From an uncultured Methylophilaceae bacterium (GTDB lineage: Bacteria; Pseudomonadota; Gammaproteobacteria; Burkholderiales; Methylophilaceae): a stretch of DNA of 44,848 nt. The notes under the pieces were generated by a model. The model searched no databases. It was not told where the DNA came from and worked only from the letters and a program-made list of their open reading frames with translations. The translations under genes and the position numbers were made by a program. The stretch is from contig CAJBIA010000153.1 of assembly GCA_903953055.1 (NCBI GenBank), forward strand, positions 1-44,848, read 5' to 3'. Positions 43,928-44,848 of this stretch are shown in pieces (positions within the stretch are counted from its first letter, which is position 1; every line of letters begins with the position of its first letter).

Positions 43928-44848
43928 TGGGCTTCAAAGAGACTCTTGGCCAACTGCTTGAGCGTCAGGACTTGACGCATGAGGCCATGCTTGGTGTGAT
44001 GCACCAAGTGATGGGCGGGGAGTTAACGCAAGCGCAAATCGCCGCCTTCTTGATTGCGCTTCGAGCTAAAGGTGAGACGGTTGATGAAATCGCGGCCGCG
44101 GCCATGGTCATGCGCGAGCTATCGATCAAGGTTGACATTGAAGACAGCGCCCACTTAATCGACACCTGCGGGACTGGCGGTGATGGTATTCAAACCTTTA
44201 ATGTTTCTACGGTGAGCGCTTTTGTAGCGGCTGCTGCTGGCGCAAAAGTGGCCAAGCATGGTGGCCGCTCGGTCTCTTCCACTTGTGGCAGTGCGGATGT
44301 ATTAGAAGCCCTTGGGGTGAATGTGAATCAAACACCACAGCAGGTGGCCGCGAGCGTGAATGAGATTGGGATTGGCTTTATGTTTGCGCCTAACCATCAC
44401 AGTGCGATGAAACATGCTGCCCCAGTTCGCCGTGAGCTAGGCGTGAGAACATTATTTAACTTGCTTGGCCCGATGACCAATCCAGCCAATGCGCATCGTC
44501 AGGTGATGGGCGTCTTTGATCAAAGCCTCACGACTAAACTTGCCAAAGTTTTACAGCAATTGGGGAGTGAGCATGTGCTGGTGGTGCACGGCGCGGACGG
44601 CATGGATGAAATCTCATTCACCGGAGATACCTTTGTGGCTGAGCTCAAAAATGGAGAGGTCACGGAGTACTTGATGAACCCGGCGCAATGGGGATTAGGG
44701 CTTCATGATGTAAAGGATATTCAGATTCAAAATGCTGAAGAATCCAAAGCGATGATTTTAGCGGTGCTCAATGGCAAGCCAGGCGCCGCACGTGACATCG
44801 TATTGCTGAATGCAGGGGCTGCAATCTATGTTTCAGGTCTCGTGGATA
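43927..44848 (+). CDS. trpD: Anthranilate phosphoribosyltransferase, truncated by window edge
   Basis: The frame starts with GTG 43927, sharing its G with the trpG stop TAG, and runs open to the right edge, 307 codons visible of about 340. The enzyme joins anthranilate to PRPP. Seen are the N-terminal helical domain (GFKETLGQLLERQDL), the PRPP loop DTCGTGGDGIQTFNVST, KHGGRSVSSTCGSADVLEALG, and FMFAPNHHSAMKHAAPVRRELG, FNLLGPMTNPA. Part of the trpEGD operon. Confidence 0.96.
   Translation, partial: MGFKETLGQLLERQDLTHEAMLGVMHQVMGGELTQAQIAAFLIALRAKGETVDEIAAAAMVMRELSIKVDIEDSAHLIDTCGTGGDGIQTFNVSTVSAFVAAAAGAKVAKHGGRSVSSTCGSADVLEALGVNVNQTPQQVAASVNEIGIGFMFAPNHHSAMKHAAPVRRELGVRTLFNLLGPMTNPANAHRQVMGVFDQSLTTKLAKVLQQLGSEHVLVVHGADGMDEISFTGDTFVAELKNGEVTEYLMNPAQWGLGLHDVKDIQIQNAEESKAMILAVLNGKPGAARDIVLLNAGAAIYVSGLVD

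Overview
The window looks like chromosomal DNA of a methylotrophic betaproteobacterium, most likely of the Methylophilaceae type. The main reasons are a complete N-methylglutamate (NMG) methylamine-oxidation operon, a formaldehyde-activating-enzyme homologue, a pqqA gene, and betaproteobacterial housekeeping genes and linkages such as hemA-prfA, lptM-lysA and a split B12-dependent ribonucleotide reductase. The species call is inference from gene content only. I saw no insertion sequence, prophage, CRISPR array, rRNA or tRNA. Genes are tightly packed, with many 1-13 base overlaps.

Layout. 1-3.1 kb: the 3' part of apbE, a NusG-domain-II protein and a Gx-transporter-like membrane protein (an extracytosolic flavin/redox cassette), then lptM and lysA. 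3.1-4.25 kb, minus strand: a XRE-cupin regulator and a GNAT acetyltransferase, divergent from the NMG operon. 4.4-13.9 kb: mgdABCD (NMG dehydrogenase), gmaS (gamma-glutamylmethylamide synthetase) and mgsABC (NMG synthase), ending in a strong terminator shared with convergent purU. 14.9-17.3 kb: a GyrI-like protein, a CobD/AmpE-like membrane protein and ispH. 17.4-18.5 kb: a DoxX-like gene and a divergent fae homologue. 18.5-24.5 kb, minus: rluB-uppP-asmA-mutY-small hypothetical. 24.6-26.65 kb: thiC behind a TPP riboswitch. 26.7-29.4 kb: pcm-like, tolC-like and an isochorismatase-like hydrolase. 29.4-30.7 kb: waaA. 31-33.9 kb: nrdJa-nrdJb with a NrdR-like box upstream. 33.9-34.7 kb: a candidate structured small RNA, a 23-codon orphan pqqA and a small cupin. 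34.8-38.5 kb: a zinc-ribbon peptide, an MFS exporter paired with a 2-oxoglutarate/Fe(II) dioxygenase, and an LplT-like transporter. 38.5-44.8 kb: prfA and hemA (minus), then rpe, a trp leader peptide with attenuator, trpE, trpG and the 5' part of trpD.

How the genes work together. Methylamine is conjugated to glutamate by GmaS or MgsABC, and NMG is oxidised by MgdABCD to return glutamate and release a C1 unit at formaldehyde level. PurU handles formyl-tetrahydrofolate and Rpe belongs to the ribulose-monophosphate/pentose-phosphate interconversions. The most noteworthy non-coding signals are two 27-base direct repeats that bracket the predicted mgd promoter, a 144-base candidate sRNA closed by a 10-bp stem and a perfect terminator, paired TTCATGAA palindromes at activator-like spacing upstream of the orphan pqqA promoter, and a trpL with Trp-Arg-Trp-Trp codons. 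Protein oddities are a Fae homologue with Met where the catalytic His should be, a SoxD-like subunit missing zinc ligands, and an MgsC that lacks the Fe-S cysteines of glutamate synthase. All alignments and foldings were done by eye.
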